DNA of 64,000 bases from Spirulina subsalsa PCC 9445 (GTDB lineage: Bacteria; Cyanobacteriota; Cyanobacteriia; Cyanobacteriales; Spirulinaceae). The stretch covers positions 3,384,121 through 3,448,120 of the forward strand of contig NZ_JH980292.1 of NCBI RefSeq assembly GCF_000314005.1. Reading direction: 5' to 3'. Each line of letters starts with the position of its first letter. Positions within the stretch are counted from its first letter, which is position 1. Positions 52,470 to 61,254 of this stretch are shown one piece after another. Position numbers and translations under genes: made by a program. The notes under the pieces are model-generated. The model was not told the DNA's origin. It ran no database searches and worked only from the letters and a program-made list of their open reading frames with translations.

Positions 52470-53945
52470 TTAGAACTGAAAATAGAGAAATTCTGAGACT
52501 TGATTCAGGGAAATAAAACAGGCTACACTTAAGAAGACAATCCACAGTGTCCAACCCCAACTAGGGGTAAATTTTGTAACCATTTGTTGTGTATTAGGAA
52601 CGGCAAAGACGAGCCAGGCACATCCGGCTAAAATTATCAGGGTTTGATTAATGAGTAATGGGGGTAAATAGGCAAAGTCGGCACTATTTTTAAATTGAAC
52701 ACCTAGGGGAGTTAACCATCCTAAAAATGGCTGATGTGCGGCGTGTAAAACGACTCCTTTGATGCCTAGCATGGACTGTAAAAGGGCTAAACTATCGGGG
52801 AAACTAGCGGCACGAAATAAAACCCAACTCGCGACTACCGCTAAAAAGGTGAGGAGAACACCAAGGAATTGAGGGAGAGGAATTCCCCATTTTCGCCAAG
52901 CGTGATTAATGCCTAAAAATAAGCCATGAAGTCCCCCCCAAATCACATAAGTCCATCCGGCACCGTGCCAGAGTCCACCTAATAACATGGTGAGCATTAA
53001 GTTCAGGATACGGCGGATTTCTCCTTGGCGACTTCCTCCGAGGGGGATATAGAGATAGTCCCGTAAAAAAGCAGATAGTGTCATGTGCCAACGCCGCCAA
53101 AAGTCAATAATTGAACGGGCTTTATAGGGGGAGTTAAAGTTAATGGGTAGGTTAATATTCACCATCCAACCTAAACCAATGGCCATGTCAGAATAACCGG
53201 AAAAGTCAAAATAGAGTTGAAAGGTATAGCTTAATGCACCTACCCATGATTCTAGGAAGGTGACAGAATCAGCATGACTAAAAACAGGTTCAACCCAAGG
53301 GGATAAGTTATCGGCAATTAGAACTTTTTTCGCTAAACCAAGGATAAATAAGGTTAAACCTTGGGCGAAATTTTGCTGAGAAAAGATGAAGTTTCGCGGT
53401 TGACGGAGTTGGGGAATGAGTTCATCATGACGGAGAATGGGGCCAGCGATTAATTGAGGATAAAAGGAGACAAAGAGGGTATAGGTGATAAACTCATAAC
53501 GGGAGTTTTTTGTTTCTCCTCGGTAGGCATCGACTAAATAAGCAATTTGAGTAAAGGTGTAGAAGGAGATGGCAAGGGGGAGAAAAATCTCGGGATTTTG
53601 CCAAGTTTGATTAAATAGGGTATTTAAAGAACGGACGAAAAAGGCGGCGTATTTATAATAGCCAATGAGAGCTAAATTTAGGGTAATGCCGAGGATCAGG
53701 AAGAATTTAGACTTGGGACTTTTGAGGGGGCGTGAGGCAATCCCACGGCCTAGGGTATAGTTTAAGGTAATGGAAACCAGCAACAGCAGCAAATAGGGGG
53801 GATTCCAGTACCCGTAAAAGAATAAGGAAGCTAGGGCCATCCAAACTAAGGCTACCCTAAGATAGTGTAGGCGGGTTAAGGAGAAATAGACGAGGAGGGT
53901 GAGGGGGAGAAAGGCGAAAATAAAAATGTAGGAGTTAAATAACAC
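52470..53945 (-). CDS. MBOAT family O-acyltransferase
   Basis: A 491-residue polytopic membrane protein of the membrane-bound O-acyltransferase family (AlgI/DltB-like). The conserved active-site His lies in LGGLWHGAGWTYVIWGGLHG, preceded by FWRRWHMTLSAFLRDYLYIP. About eleven hydrophobic segments are visible. MBOAT enzymes load acetyl groups for transfer to polysaccharide or teichoic acid by a periplasmic partner, here most likely the SGNH-like gene right after it. Together with the opposing glycosyltransferase run it implies an acetylated exopolysaccharide. Confidence 0.92.
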   Translation of the reverse strand: MLFNSYIFIFAFLPLTLLVYFSLTRLHYLRVALVWMALASLFFYGYWNPPYLLLLLVSITLNYTLGRGIASRPLKSPKSKFFLILGITLNLALIGYYKYAAFFVRSLNTLFNQTWQNPEIFLPLAISFYTFTQIAYLVDAYRGETKNSRYEFITYTLFVSFYPQLIAGPILRHDELIPQLRQPRNFIFSQQNFAQGLTLFILGLAKKVLIADNLSPWVEPVFSHADSVTFLESWVGALSYTFQLYFDFSGYSDMAIGLGWMVNINLPINFNSPYKARSIIDFWRRWHMTLSAFLRDYLYIPLGGSRQGEIRRILNLMLTMLLGGLWHGAGWTYVIWGGLHGLFLGINHAWRKWGIPLPQFLGVLLTFLAVVASWVLFRAASFPDSLALLQSMLGIKGVVLHAAHQPFLGWLTPLGVQFKNSADFAYLPPLLINQTLIILAGCAWLVFAVPNTQQMVTKFTPSWGWTLWIVFLSVACFISLNQVSEFLYFQF

Positions 53946-54101
53946 AGGCTGCCTAGAATAGAATGTTACTGAGTTTTCGATACTCCCTGATTTGGCGATC
54001 GCAATCTAATCTAGAGACTGGCATCATTCCGTAGCGTCTCGGAACGCAAATCGCCTAAAATAGCTACTTTGGCTTAATTGTACCCTCAGAATCAGCCCAT
54101 C

Positions 54102-55313
54102 ATGACCCTACCCCCCTTATATTTACAAACTCCCCTCGCCATTCGTCAAAGATGTGACATTTTGTTTCAAAAGGCTTGCCAAAATGAACTAAATCACTTT
54201 TTTTGTGACTTAACTCAACTGGATGCCGTCACAGACTATGTGCTAAAAATTACCCAAGAAACCTACCCTGATTTGAACATTCCTTTTCATAGTCGTTGGC
54301 GACATTTTGAAGTGGGAAATTATTCCCGTTTAGCTGAATTAAAAGCCGTGACTCAAACCCTTTCCCCCTTAGAACAAGCTAAAGTTTTAGTCGATTTGGT
54401 GATTGTGAGTGTGTTACTAGATGCAGGTGCAGGGGAGAAATGGCAGTATTTTGAACTCCAAACTGGGCAAATGTTTCAGCGTTCTGAAGGATTAGCCGTG
54501 GCTAGTTTCAGGATGTTTTGTTCTGGGGCGTTTTCCAGTGATAAAAACTCCCCGTTCCAAACCGATGGGTTAGGATTAGAAGGGTTGACGCTAGAGGAAC
54601 TTCGAGAACAGTTTCAAGTTAGTTCAGAGAATTCCTTAGTGGGGCTAGAAGGGCGACTAAATTTGTTGCAAAAACTAGGAAACGTGATGAGAAAGTCGCC
54701 GGAATTGTTTGGGAAGGATTGCCCCCGTTTAGGAAATTTGGTCGATTATTGGCTGAGTCAACAGGAGAAAGGGGGACAATTAAGCGCGGTGACGGTGTTC
54801 AATACCATCATTCAAGGACTGGGTGAAATTTGGCCAGGACGCTTTACCCTAGAGGGGGTAAACTTGGGGGATGTGTGGCAACATTCCGCCATTCCTGATG
54901 ATCATTTTGTGCCGTTTCATAAATTGAGTCAGTGGTTAACTTACTCGTTATTAGAACCTTTAGAAGGGGTGGGGCTAAAAATTAAGGACTTAGACCAACT
55001 CACGGGACTCGCTGAGTATCGGAATGGGGGACTTTGTATTGATTTGAAATTATTACAAGTCAAACAACCGAAAATATTAAAAATCCCCCATGTTCCCCGT
55101 TCAGAAGTGATTGTAGAATGGCGTGCTTTAACGGTTATTTTGTTAGATAAAATTGCTGAAAAAATGCGAGAAAAATTACAATTAACGGCCGCAGAATTGC
55201 CGCTAGTGAAGGTATTGCAAGGGGGGACTTGGACGGCAGGACGACGGATAGCGGCACAGTTACGGCAAGGCATTCCCCCGCTTACCTTAGAGAGTGATGG
55301 GACGGTATTTTGA
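54102..55313 (+). CDS. URC4/urg3 family protein (DUF1688)
   Basis: A 403-residue DUF1688 protein. Recognisable regions are YLQTPLAIRQRCDILF at the start, HSRWRHFEVGNYSRL (about 70-84), LLDAGAGEKWQYFE and the C-terminal VEWRALTVILLDKIA. URC4 is an essential but biochemically unresolved component of the URC pathway that degrades uracil. ATG at 54102 is preferred over TTG 54078. upp (4.7 kb) and the URC1-like gene (44.5 kb) make up the other recognised parts. It starts 156 bases from the divergent MBOAT gene. Confidence 0.85.
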   Translation: MTLPPLYLQTPLAIRQRCDILFQKACQNELNHFFCDLTQLDAVTDYVLKITQETYPDLNIPFHSRWRHFEVGNYSRLAELKAVTQTLSPLEQAKVLVDLVIVSVLLDAGAGEKWQYFELQTGQMFQRSEGLAVASFRMFCSGAFSSDKNSPFQTDGLGLEGLTLEELREQFQVSSENSLVGLEGRLNLLQKLGNVMRKSPELFGKDCPRLGNLVDYWLSQQEKGGQLSAVTVFNTIIQGLGEIWPGRFTLEGVNLGDVWQHSAIPDDHFVPFHKLSQWLTYSLLEPLEGVGLKIKDLDQLTGLAEYRNGGLCIDLKLLQVKQPKILKIPHVPRSEVIVEWRALTVILLDKIAEKMREKLQLTAAELPLVKVLQGGTWTAGRRIAAQLRQGIPPLTLESDGTVF

Positions 55314-55663
55314 TCTTGTCCCCCTCTGGGGTGAGGAACAAGGGTTTTATGAGAAAAAAACTTATTATTTTTTTACATTTTGCTTCAAACCTTTGCCGGG
55401 TAAATATTTCAGCCCATTGAGATAATTTTATGGTCAGAGAATTAGTTTAGGATCAAAGTATATGGACTGAGAAAATTCTGTTAGGTTTTCTGGGTTCACT
55501 ACGGTAATATAGGCTAGGTTCTGATTGGAACAATACTCACTCTACTTAAACTCTCTGTGTTTGCAACAGAGGGAATTAATGGGGTATATCTAACTCTAAT
55601 GTGACTCACTCTCACATTCCTATCAATGCCTAGCCTTTCTCTTGATACTCAAGGGGGAATTGT
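55314..55663. other. Gene-free stretch before the PEP-CTERM gene
   Basis: These 350 bases contain AT-rich spacer and a small CTCTCTGTGTTTGCAACAGAGGG hairpin (about 55550-55572). The strong ribosome binding site AAGGGGGAA lies just before the next gene. No gene is visible. A promoter for the PEP-CTERM gene must lie here; a convincing -35/-10 pair could not be chosen. Confidence 0.5.
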
Positions 55664-56602
55664 ATGATGTTAGGTAAACGTTCGTTGTTAGTGTTAACCA
55701 GTGGCTGTCTGGTTTGGGGTTGGGGTACTGGTGCGATTGCCGCTACATTTTACTCAATGTCCGTTTTGGGAATCTTCCCAACTGAAATGAGGATCGGGTA
55801 TGGAGACAATCTCTATAATGAAAGCCTGATTTTCCAAATTGATGAAACGGGAAAGGTAGACCTCAAACTTTATGGTAGTTGCAATTACTATGGGGGGCCT
55901 TTTGTCCGCAACTGTGAACAGATTAATTATGGGGATACTTTGGCGGTAAATAGCCAAGGTCAGGGGATTTTTAATGGTTTACCGATGCCCAATCCAGCCC
56001 AAGCGTATTTTAGCGCAGGAAGTGGGGCAATGCCCCAATTAATCGGCGCAGGGTTAGCGACAGATATTAATAATCACGGTTTAGTGACGTTTAATCTGGG
56101 GAATAATATTCTCCCGTTTTCGGGTGGGTGGGGCTATAATACCCCAGAAAATAGCACAGCTTACTTATGGAATAGTCAAGATAATAGCTGGCTGAATTTA
56201 GGGCAAGGAAAAGCCTTTGGGGTGAATGATTTCGGTCAGGTGGTGGGGAGTTTTGGGCTGTGGGATAATGGGGAGTTAATGACTCTGGCTATGGTGAATA
56301 ATGCCGTAGTGAATCGGGGATATAATATGCCGATGGAAGGCAATTATAACATTCTACAACTGCGTGCAATTAATAATCAAGGGCAAATTGTCGCCCTCGC
56401 AGAAGGGCCGTTAAAAATGCCGCAAATTGTGCTGTTAAACCCCTTTACTCCCGCAGAACCGAATCCTGAACCGGGGGATGGGGAGATAGTTAATCCTAAC
56501 CCAAATAAAGTCCCAGAACCGAGTTTTTGGTTAGGTTTATTGGGGTTAAGTGTGTGGGGATTTTTGCGAAATTGGCGGCTTAACGTTAAAGGGTTAGGGT
56601 GA
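55664..56602 (+). CDS. Secreted PEP-CTERM sorting domain protein
   Basis: A 312-residue exported protein. A signal peptide covers residues 1-27 (cleavage likely after GAIA-ATF). The central part contains Gly/Asn-rich repeats such as GLATDINNHGLVTFNLG and AINNQGQIVAL, which form the HAF-like motif of extracellular proteins. The C-terminus has VPEPSFW, a hydrophobic helix GLLGLSVWGFL and basic RNWRLNVKG, a standard PEP-CTERM signal for exosortase sorting. Such proteins are often part of biofilm or surface matrices. The function of the central domain is unknown. Its last 17 bases overlap the convergent kinase gene. Confidence 0.83.
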   Translation: MMLGKRSLLVLTSGCLVWGWGTGAIAATFYSMSVLGIFPTEMRIGYGDNLYNESLIFQIDETGKVDLKLYGSCNYYGGPFVRNCEQINYGDTLAVNSQGQGIFNGLPMPNPAQAYFSAGSGAMPQLIGAGLATDINNHGLVTFNLGNNILPFSGGWGYNTPENSTAYLWNSQDNSWLNLGQGKAFGVNDFGQVVGSFGLWDNGELMTLAMVNNAVVNRGYNMPMEGNYNILQLRAINNQGQIVALAEGPLKMPQIVLLNPFTPAEPNPEPGDGEIVNPNPNKVPEPSFWLGLLGLSVWGFLRNWRLNVKGLG

Positions 56603-57680
56603 TGGTAAAGGTACTCCCTTTTCCGGGTTCAGAATCTACGGTAATGTGTCCATGATGGGCGGCAATAATACACTGTGACAGGTGTAATCCTAACCCACTG
56701 CCAGCGCGGGTGTGGTCGCCTTGTCGGAAGCGTTGAAAGAGGTTTTTTTGCTCGTCGGGACTAATTCCTTGTCCGGTGTCTTGGACGGCTATTTTCACGT
56801 GTTGGGGGGTGTGGTGTAGGGCAATTTTCACGCCCCCTTGATCGGTGAATTTAATGGCATTGCCGATAATATTGATTAAAACCCGACGCAATTCTAAGGC
56901 ATCTCCTGAGACGGTGGGAAAGGTTTCTGTTGTGGGGTGATAACTAAGAGATAACCCTTTTTCTGTGGCCAGTGGGGTGAGTTCTTCGATCACTTCTAGG
57001 ATAATTTGGGGGAGATGAAGGGGGGTAATATTTAACCGTTTGCGGCCGGCTTCATAGCGATAGACATCTAGTAAAGTATTGACGAGGGCGAGTAAATTCT
57101 GATTACTACGAATCATAATAGATACGGCTTCCTGCATTTCTGAAGGAAGATCCCCGAAAGCGCCTTGTTGAAATAAATCTAACATCCGATCGGCCGCGAC
57201 TAGGGGGGTGCGGAGATCGTGGGTGAGTCGGGAAACAAAGTCTTCTCGTTGCCGTGCGATCGCATCTCGTTCATCGACACTCTGTTTTAAGCGCAAAAGC
57301 GATCGCACCCGCGCTAACAATTCCTCAATTTCAACGGGTTTGCGGATAAAATCATCCGCCCCACTGTCCAATCCCTGCACGACACTAGCTTGATCATAAG
57401 CCGTAATTAAGAGAATCGGAATATAGGAAAGATGGGGGTTTTCTCGAATCCTTCGCGTCACCTCAAACCCGTCCATTCCGGGCATCATCACGTCTAATAA
57501 AACCAAATCTGGGGGGTTTTCTTCAATCAGGGCGATCGCATCCTGTCCATTTTCCGCCAACTCACTCTCATACCCCTCCTCCTCTAAAATACTTTGAATC
57601 AAAAACAAATTATCCGGGGAATCATCCACCACCAAGATTTTATTCACTGCCGGAGTGGGTTCAAGTCGGAAAAAGCTCAT
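56586..57680 (-). CDS. Receiver-histidine kinase hybrid
   Basis: A 364-residue two-component protein with an N-terminal receiver (about 13-130) carrying the phospho-acceptor Asp63 in LVLLDVMMPGMDGF. A histidine kinase follows, with H-box VSRLTHDLRTPL (His154), N-box NIIGNAIKFTDQGG, G1 DTGQGIS and G2 GSGLGLHLS. There is no sensor domain or membrane segment, so input probably arrives through the receiver. Its partner and signal are unknown. The 3' end overlaps the convergent PEP-CTERM gene by 17 bases. Confidence 0.93.
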   Translation of the reverse strand: MSFFRLEPTPAVNKILVVDDSPDNLFLIQSILEEEGYESELAENGQDAIALIEENPPDLVLLDVMMPGMDGFEVTRRIRENPHLSYIPILLITAYDQASVVQGLDSGADDFIRKPVEIEELLARVRSLLRLKQSVDERDAIARQREDFVSRLTHDLRTPLVAADRMLDLFQQGAFGDLPSEMQEAVSIMIRSNQNLLALVNTLLDVYRYEAGRKRLNITPLHLPQIILEVIEELTPLATEKGLSLSYHPTTETFPTVSGDALELRRVLINIIGNAIKFTDQGGVKIALHHTPQHVKIAVQDTGQGISPDEQKNLFQRFRQGDHTRAGSGLGLHLSQCIIAAHHGHITVDSEPGKGSTFTITLTL

Positions 57681-57932
57681 CGGGATTACACCTTACAGGG
57701 GTTCAGATAGCCAGTCAGAAAACCTTCAGGGGGACTACAACTGACAGAAGTTCAAACACAGAAGAACAGGAGAAAGGGTATGATCTTAAAGGGTTTATCC
57801 TCCCCTTGAGACAACTTTGCTCTTGAACTCAAGGATCCCCCTTTATGCCATAGTGAGAAATAGCAACCAGCAATAGATCGGGAAAACACATCCTTATTCT
57901 GACCTCAATTCTGATTTTTTGATTCAACTTCT

Positions 57933-59126
57933 ATGCCCAGTCATCAAACACGAGTTATTTTAGTTCGCTATGGACAGAGTACCTACAATCAACAGGAGAA
58001 ATTTCAAGGACAATCCCCCCATTCACAACTAACGGAACAAGGGCATTGGGAAGCCCAACAAACCGGACTCGCCCTACAACGCCTCACCCCCACCACTATT
58101 TATAGCAGTCCCTTACCCCAAGCCCAACAAACCGCCGAGGTAATTTGGCAAAGCTTCCGTTCCCATCCCCCTCATTTCCAGATTACTGAATCCTTACGGG
58201 AGATTCATCTCCCCACTTGGCAGGGGTTATCCTATCGCGTGGTACAGGAACAATTTGCCCAAGAGTATCGCATTTGGCGACAAGATCCCCAACAGTTGCA
58301 AATGCCCACCCCGGAAAGGGTTTCCCTACTCCCTCCTTTAGGGGGTGATGGGGCTACTTCCCCCCTTTTTTATCCCGTTTTAGAACTGTATAACCAAGCG
58401 CGTCAATTCTGGCGGGAAATCTTACCCCAAAATGTGGGAAAAACGATTTTGTTAGTCACCCACCGAAGCACCATCCGGGCTTTAATTAGTACCGCTTTAG
58501 GTTTAGCCCCTCAACACTATCATCGCCTGCAACAAGGGAATTGTGGGATTACTGTACTAAATTTTGCTCTCTGTTCTCATCAATTAGAACAAGAGATTCC
58601 CCCATTCGGCCAACTGGAAACCCTTAATCTAACCAGCCATTTAGGGCAAACGCTGCCCCGGTTGAAGAGTGGACAGGAGGGTTTACGCTTATTGTTAGTG
58701 CCGTCTGGGGTAAATACAGATATCATTCAATGCGAACGTCTGTCCCAATGGTTACAAACGATTCCCATTCATTTTAGTCTGACGGGGGATCTCTTAGAGT
58801 CCGATCAACTGACGGATCATCTCTTGCGTTATCATCCCACAACGCTCCAGTTACAGGTGATGCGGGAGGATTTTCCCCAAGTGTGGCAGCGCACGTTACA
58901 AACTCGTCACGCTTTTTCCCCCCATCCGGATCATCCGTCTTTAGTGACAGGTTTAGTCGTAGCACGAGATTCTCTCATTCGGCAGTTTCTGGCACAGGTC
59001 ATTCAGTTACCCCCAGAACAACTCTGGCGGATTCAACTCCAAGGGGGGGCGGTAAGTGTGTTATATTGTCCCCTCAACGAGCATGGCGCTCCCACTCTTC
59101 AAGCACTGAATTTTAGGCCTTGTTGA
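57933..59126 (+). CDS. Histidine-phosphatase-fold protein with substituted catalytic residues
   Basis: A 397-residue protein with a phosphoglycerate-mutase/histidine-phosphatase N-terminal domain and a second, more diverged domain (about 215-397). The catalytic block reads ILVRYGQSTYN, with Tyr13 where the phospho-accepting His of the RHG motif belongs. The following conserved Arg in SSPLxRAxQTA is Gln63 (SSPLPQAQQTAE). The second catalytic His remains (LLVTHRSTIRAL, His177). The domain should therefore be catalytically weak or inactive. The second half contains TGLVVARDSLIR. ATG at 57933 gives the family start. Confidence 0.82.
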   Translation: MPSHQTRVILVRYGQSTYNQQEKFQGQSPHSQLTEQGHWEAQQTGLALQRLTPTTIYSSPLPQAQQTAEVIWQSFRSHPPHFQITESLREIHLPTWQGLSYRVVQEQFAQEYRIWRQDPQQLQMPTPERVSLLPPLGGDGATSPLFYPVLELYNQARQFWREILPQNVGKTILLVTHRSTIRALISTALGLAPQHYHRLQQGNCGITVLNFALCSHQLEQEIPPFGQLETLNLTSHLGQTLPRLKSGQEGLRLLLVPSGVNTDIIQCERLSQWLQTIPIHFSLTGDLLESDQLTDHLLRYHPTTLQLQVMREDFPQVWQRTLQTRHAFSPHPDHPSLVTGLVVARDSLIRQFLAQVIQLPPEQLWRIQLQGGAVSVLYCPLNEHGAPTLQALNFRPC

Positions 59127-59272
59127 AAGTGGAGCGCGGGAGAGAAGTTGATTACTATTCCCCATTCCCTTGACTTGTCGGCCTTGAATCGGGAAGGGGA
59201 AGAGATTCTCTAAAAAAGTAGACTATTGGGGACTGGAAACGCTATACTACCCATTACCTATTACCTAATTTG

Positions 59273-59332
59273 AGGATGGGGGGGAGTTCATCGAACAGTC
59301 GGGCAGATTGCCCCACCCCCCATCCTTTAGTT
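59273..59332 (+). terminator. Terminator-like hairpin after the phosphatase-fold gene
   Basis: AGGATGGGGGG (59273-59283) pairs with CCCCCCATCCT (59316-59326), followed by TTAGTTTT. The stem is 11 bp and GC-rich. Its loop is long (32 bases), so efficiency is uncertain. Confidence 0.6.
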
Positions 59333-59386
59333 TTGACCTTCTTCGGATGTTGACGGGTCAAGGTTGCCCATCCTCTAACTTTTTCC

Positions 59387-59415
59387 TTGCCATTCTCCTC
59401 CCCTTGTGTTACAAT
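59387..59415 (+). promoter_or_regulatory. Promoter of rimO
   Basis: TTGCCA (59387-59392), a 17-base spacer and TACAAT (59410-59415) form a near-consensus sigma-70-type promoter. A start site near 59422 would place the leader of rimO at about 25 bases before ATG 59447. This also argues against translation starting further upstream. Confidence 0.7.
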
Positions 59416-59446
59416 GGGGAGTCCGACATCCAAAAGAATGGAAAGC

Positions 59447-60772
59447 ATGGGCAACAAGCCAACCATTGCGCTCTCGCACTTGGGCTGTGAAAAAAACCGA
59501 GTTGATTCAGAACACATGATCGGTCTGCTAGTGGAAGCGGGCTATGGTGTGGACTCCAACGAAGAAACGGCTGATTATGTAATCGTTAACACTTGTAGCT
59601 TTATCCAAGCCGCACGGGAAGAATCAGTCCGCACCTTAGTTGAACTAGCAGAAGCCGATAAAAGAATTGTCATTACGGGCTGTATGGCCCAGCACTTTCA
59701 AGCAGAACTGTTAGCAGAAATCCCCGAAGCGGTGGCCGTGGTAGGCAGTGGGGACTATCACAAAATAGTCGATGTGATCCAACGGGTGGAAGAAGGGGAA
59801 CGGGTGCAGGAAGTCTCCGCCGAACCGGTGTATATTGCCGATGAAACGGTGCCGCGTTATCGCACTACAACGGAGGGGGTGGCTTATCTGCGGGTAGCAG
59901 AGGGCTGTAATTACCGTTGTGCCTTTTGTATTATTCCTCATTTGCGAGGGAACCAGCGATCGCGCTCCATTGAATCCATCGTCCAAGAAGCCCAGATGTT
60001 AGCAGATCAGGGCGTGCGGGAATTGGTCTTAATCTCCCAAATTACGACCAACTACGGTATAGATTTGTATGGAGAACCCAAACTCGCCGAACTGTTGCGG
60101 GCATTAGGTCGAGTTGATGTACCTTGGATACGGATGCACTATGCCTATCCCACAGGACTCACCCCGGCGGTATTAGCCGCCATGCAGGAAACCCCGAACG
60201 TTTTACCGTACTTAGACCTGCCCCTGCAACATTCCCACCCGGAGATTTTGCGCGCCATGAATCGTCCTTGGCAAGGGCGAGTGAATGACGAAATCATCGA
60301 GCAACTGAAAACCGCTTTGCCTGATGCCACCTTACGGACGACCTTTATTGTAGGTTTTCCGGGAGAGCAAGATCACCACTTCGAGCATTTAGCAGAATTT
60401 GTCCAACGTCACGAATTTGATCATGTGGGGGTGTTCACCTTCTCACCGGAAGAAGGCACCCCGGCTTATAACTTGCCCCAACAGGTCGATCAAGAGATTA
60501 TGGACGAACGGCGCGATCGCCTGATGTTGATACAACAACCCATTGCCACCCGCAAAAACCAAGCCCAAGTCGGGAAAACCGTACAAGTCTTAATTGAACA
60601 AGAAAACCCCGCCACTGGGGAGTTAATCGGTCGTTCAGCCCGCTTTGCCCCCGATGTAGATGGTTTAGTCTACGTGCAAGGTTCCGCCCATTTAGGCAGT
60701 CTAGTTCCTGTAAACATTACGGATGCGGATGTTTACGACCTCTACGGGGTTATTTCAGGGAACAGGGAATAG
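59447..60772 (+). CDS. rimO: Ribosomal protein S12 methylthiotransferase RimO
   Basis: A 441-residue radical SAM methylthiotransferase that modifies an aspartate of ribosomal protein S12. The UPF0004 domain holds the first Fe-S cluster (Cys14, Cys50, Cys79). The radical SAM motif [10 protein letters not shown] places Cys154, Cys158 and Cys161. A C-terminal TRAM domain closes the protein ([18 protein letters not shown]). ATG at 59447 ([14 protein letters not shown]) fits homologues; ATG 59438 is possible. The last three codons lie in the tandem GGGAACAGGGAATAG repeat, so the stop codon comes from the repeat. Confidence 0.95.
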   Translation: MGNKPTIALSHLGCEKNRVDSEHMIGLLVEAGYGVDSNEETADYVIVNTCSFIQAAREESVRTLVELAEADKRIVITGCMAQHFQAELLAEIPEAVAVVGSGDYHKIVDVIQRVEEGERVQEVSAEPVYIADETVPRYRTTTEGVAYLRVAEGCNYRCAFCIIPHLRGNQRSRSIESIVQEAQMLADQGVRELVLISQITTNYGIDLYGEPKLAELLRALGRVDVPWIRMHYAYPTGLTPAVLAAMQETPNVLPYLDLPLQHSHPEILRAMNRPWQGRVNDEIIEQLKTALPDATLRTTFIVGFPGEQDHHFEHLAEFVQRHEFDHVGVFTFSPEEGTPAYNLPQQVDQEIMDERRDRLMLIQQPIATRKNQAQVGKTVQVLIEQENPATGELIGRSARFAPDVDGLVYVQGSAHLGSLVPVNITDADVYDLYGVISGNRE

Positions 60773-60856
60773 GGAATAGGTAATAGGGAATAGGTAATAG
60801 GGAATAGGTAATGGGGAATAGGTAATGGGGAATAGGTAATGGGGAATGGGGAATAG
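60765..60856. repeat. Tandem repeat GGGAATAGGTAAT
   Basis: At least six units of GGGAATAGGTAAT(A/G) in direct succession, starting inside the rimO stop region and ending in GGGGAATGGGGAATAG. The same heptamer type appears around 4605-4650 on the other strand and 5310-5335. It is a cyanobacterial short tandem repeat, variable in copy number between strains. Confidence 0.85.
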
Positions 60857-60904
60857 TAATCAACTTCTCTGTCTCCCTCTCTCCCCCTCCCCCCGACTCC
60901 GGCC

Positions 60905-60975
60905 ACTGAGCGAAGTCGTTCACTTCGTGACGCTCCGCGTTTGCTGCGCAACGCTACGCGAACGCGTAGCGTGAC
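60905..60975. repeat. Second copy of the CGCTACGCG palindromic family
   Basis: Includes CACTTCGTGACGCTCCGCG (60921-60939), identical to part of the element at 1740-1758. A palindrome CGCTACGCGAACGCGTAGCG follows (60952-60971). A GCTGCGCAACG segment links them. Its arms and order differ from the copy at 1727-1771, so the two are rearranged members of one family. Confidence 0.8.
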
Positions 60976-60984
60976 CTAGGAAAG

Positions 60985-61045
60985 TGCCGATTCCCGACTC
61001 CCGACTCCCGACTCCCGACTCCCCACTCCCCACTCCCCACTCCCG
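60985..61045. repeat. Tandem repeat CCCGACT / CCCCACT
   Basis: About eight heptamer units: CCCGACT four or five times, then CCCCACT three times, then CCCGACT. A perfect 7-base STRR-like tract. It lies in the gap between rimO and the helicase gene. Confidence 0.9.
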
Positions 61046-61254
61046 ACTCCACAAGCCCTACCTACCCACCCAAACTCATCCAGAAGAAAGATTAACGGAC
61101 AGAAAGTAAGAAACCTTCTACAATGGGAAGTAAGCTTAGGATTTCTTAACAAAATGGGGTAAATTTAGAGAGTCCCCTTGACAATCCGCCCTTTTCCCTA
61201 TTTGCAAAATTCGTTAACTTTCCTAAACTATACGAAAGCAACAACAAGTAACCT

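Larger units (their letters stand above)
59127..59446. other. Gene-free stretch before rimO with terminator and promoter
   Basis: No gene. It holds TACC(C/T)ATTACC tandem units (59247-59266), a terminator-like hairpin (59273-59332) and a good promoter (59387-59415) for rimO. An in-frame extension of rimO back to 59387 overlaps this promoter and is not expected to be translated. Confidence 0.65.
60773..61254. other. Repeat-filled gap between rimO and the DEAD-box helicase gene
   Basis: 482 bases without a gene. The first 270 bases are repeats (GGGAATAGGTAAT tandem, CGCTACGCG palindrome, CCCGACT tandem). From about 61080 the sequence is unique and AT-rich, including CTAAACTATACGAAAGC close to the ATG. 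This should contain the helicase promoter and leader, possibly cold-regulated as in other cyanobacterial crh genes (inference). Confidence 0.6.

Noticed and set aside
59387-59446. Upstream extension of rimO
   Set aside because: The segment contains a good promoter, and homologues begin at MGNKPT.
60765-61045. CRISPR-like array
   Set aside because: Units are 7-13 bases in direct tandem without unique spacers and there are no cas genes, so these are short tandem repeats.
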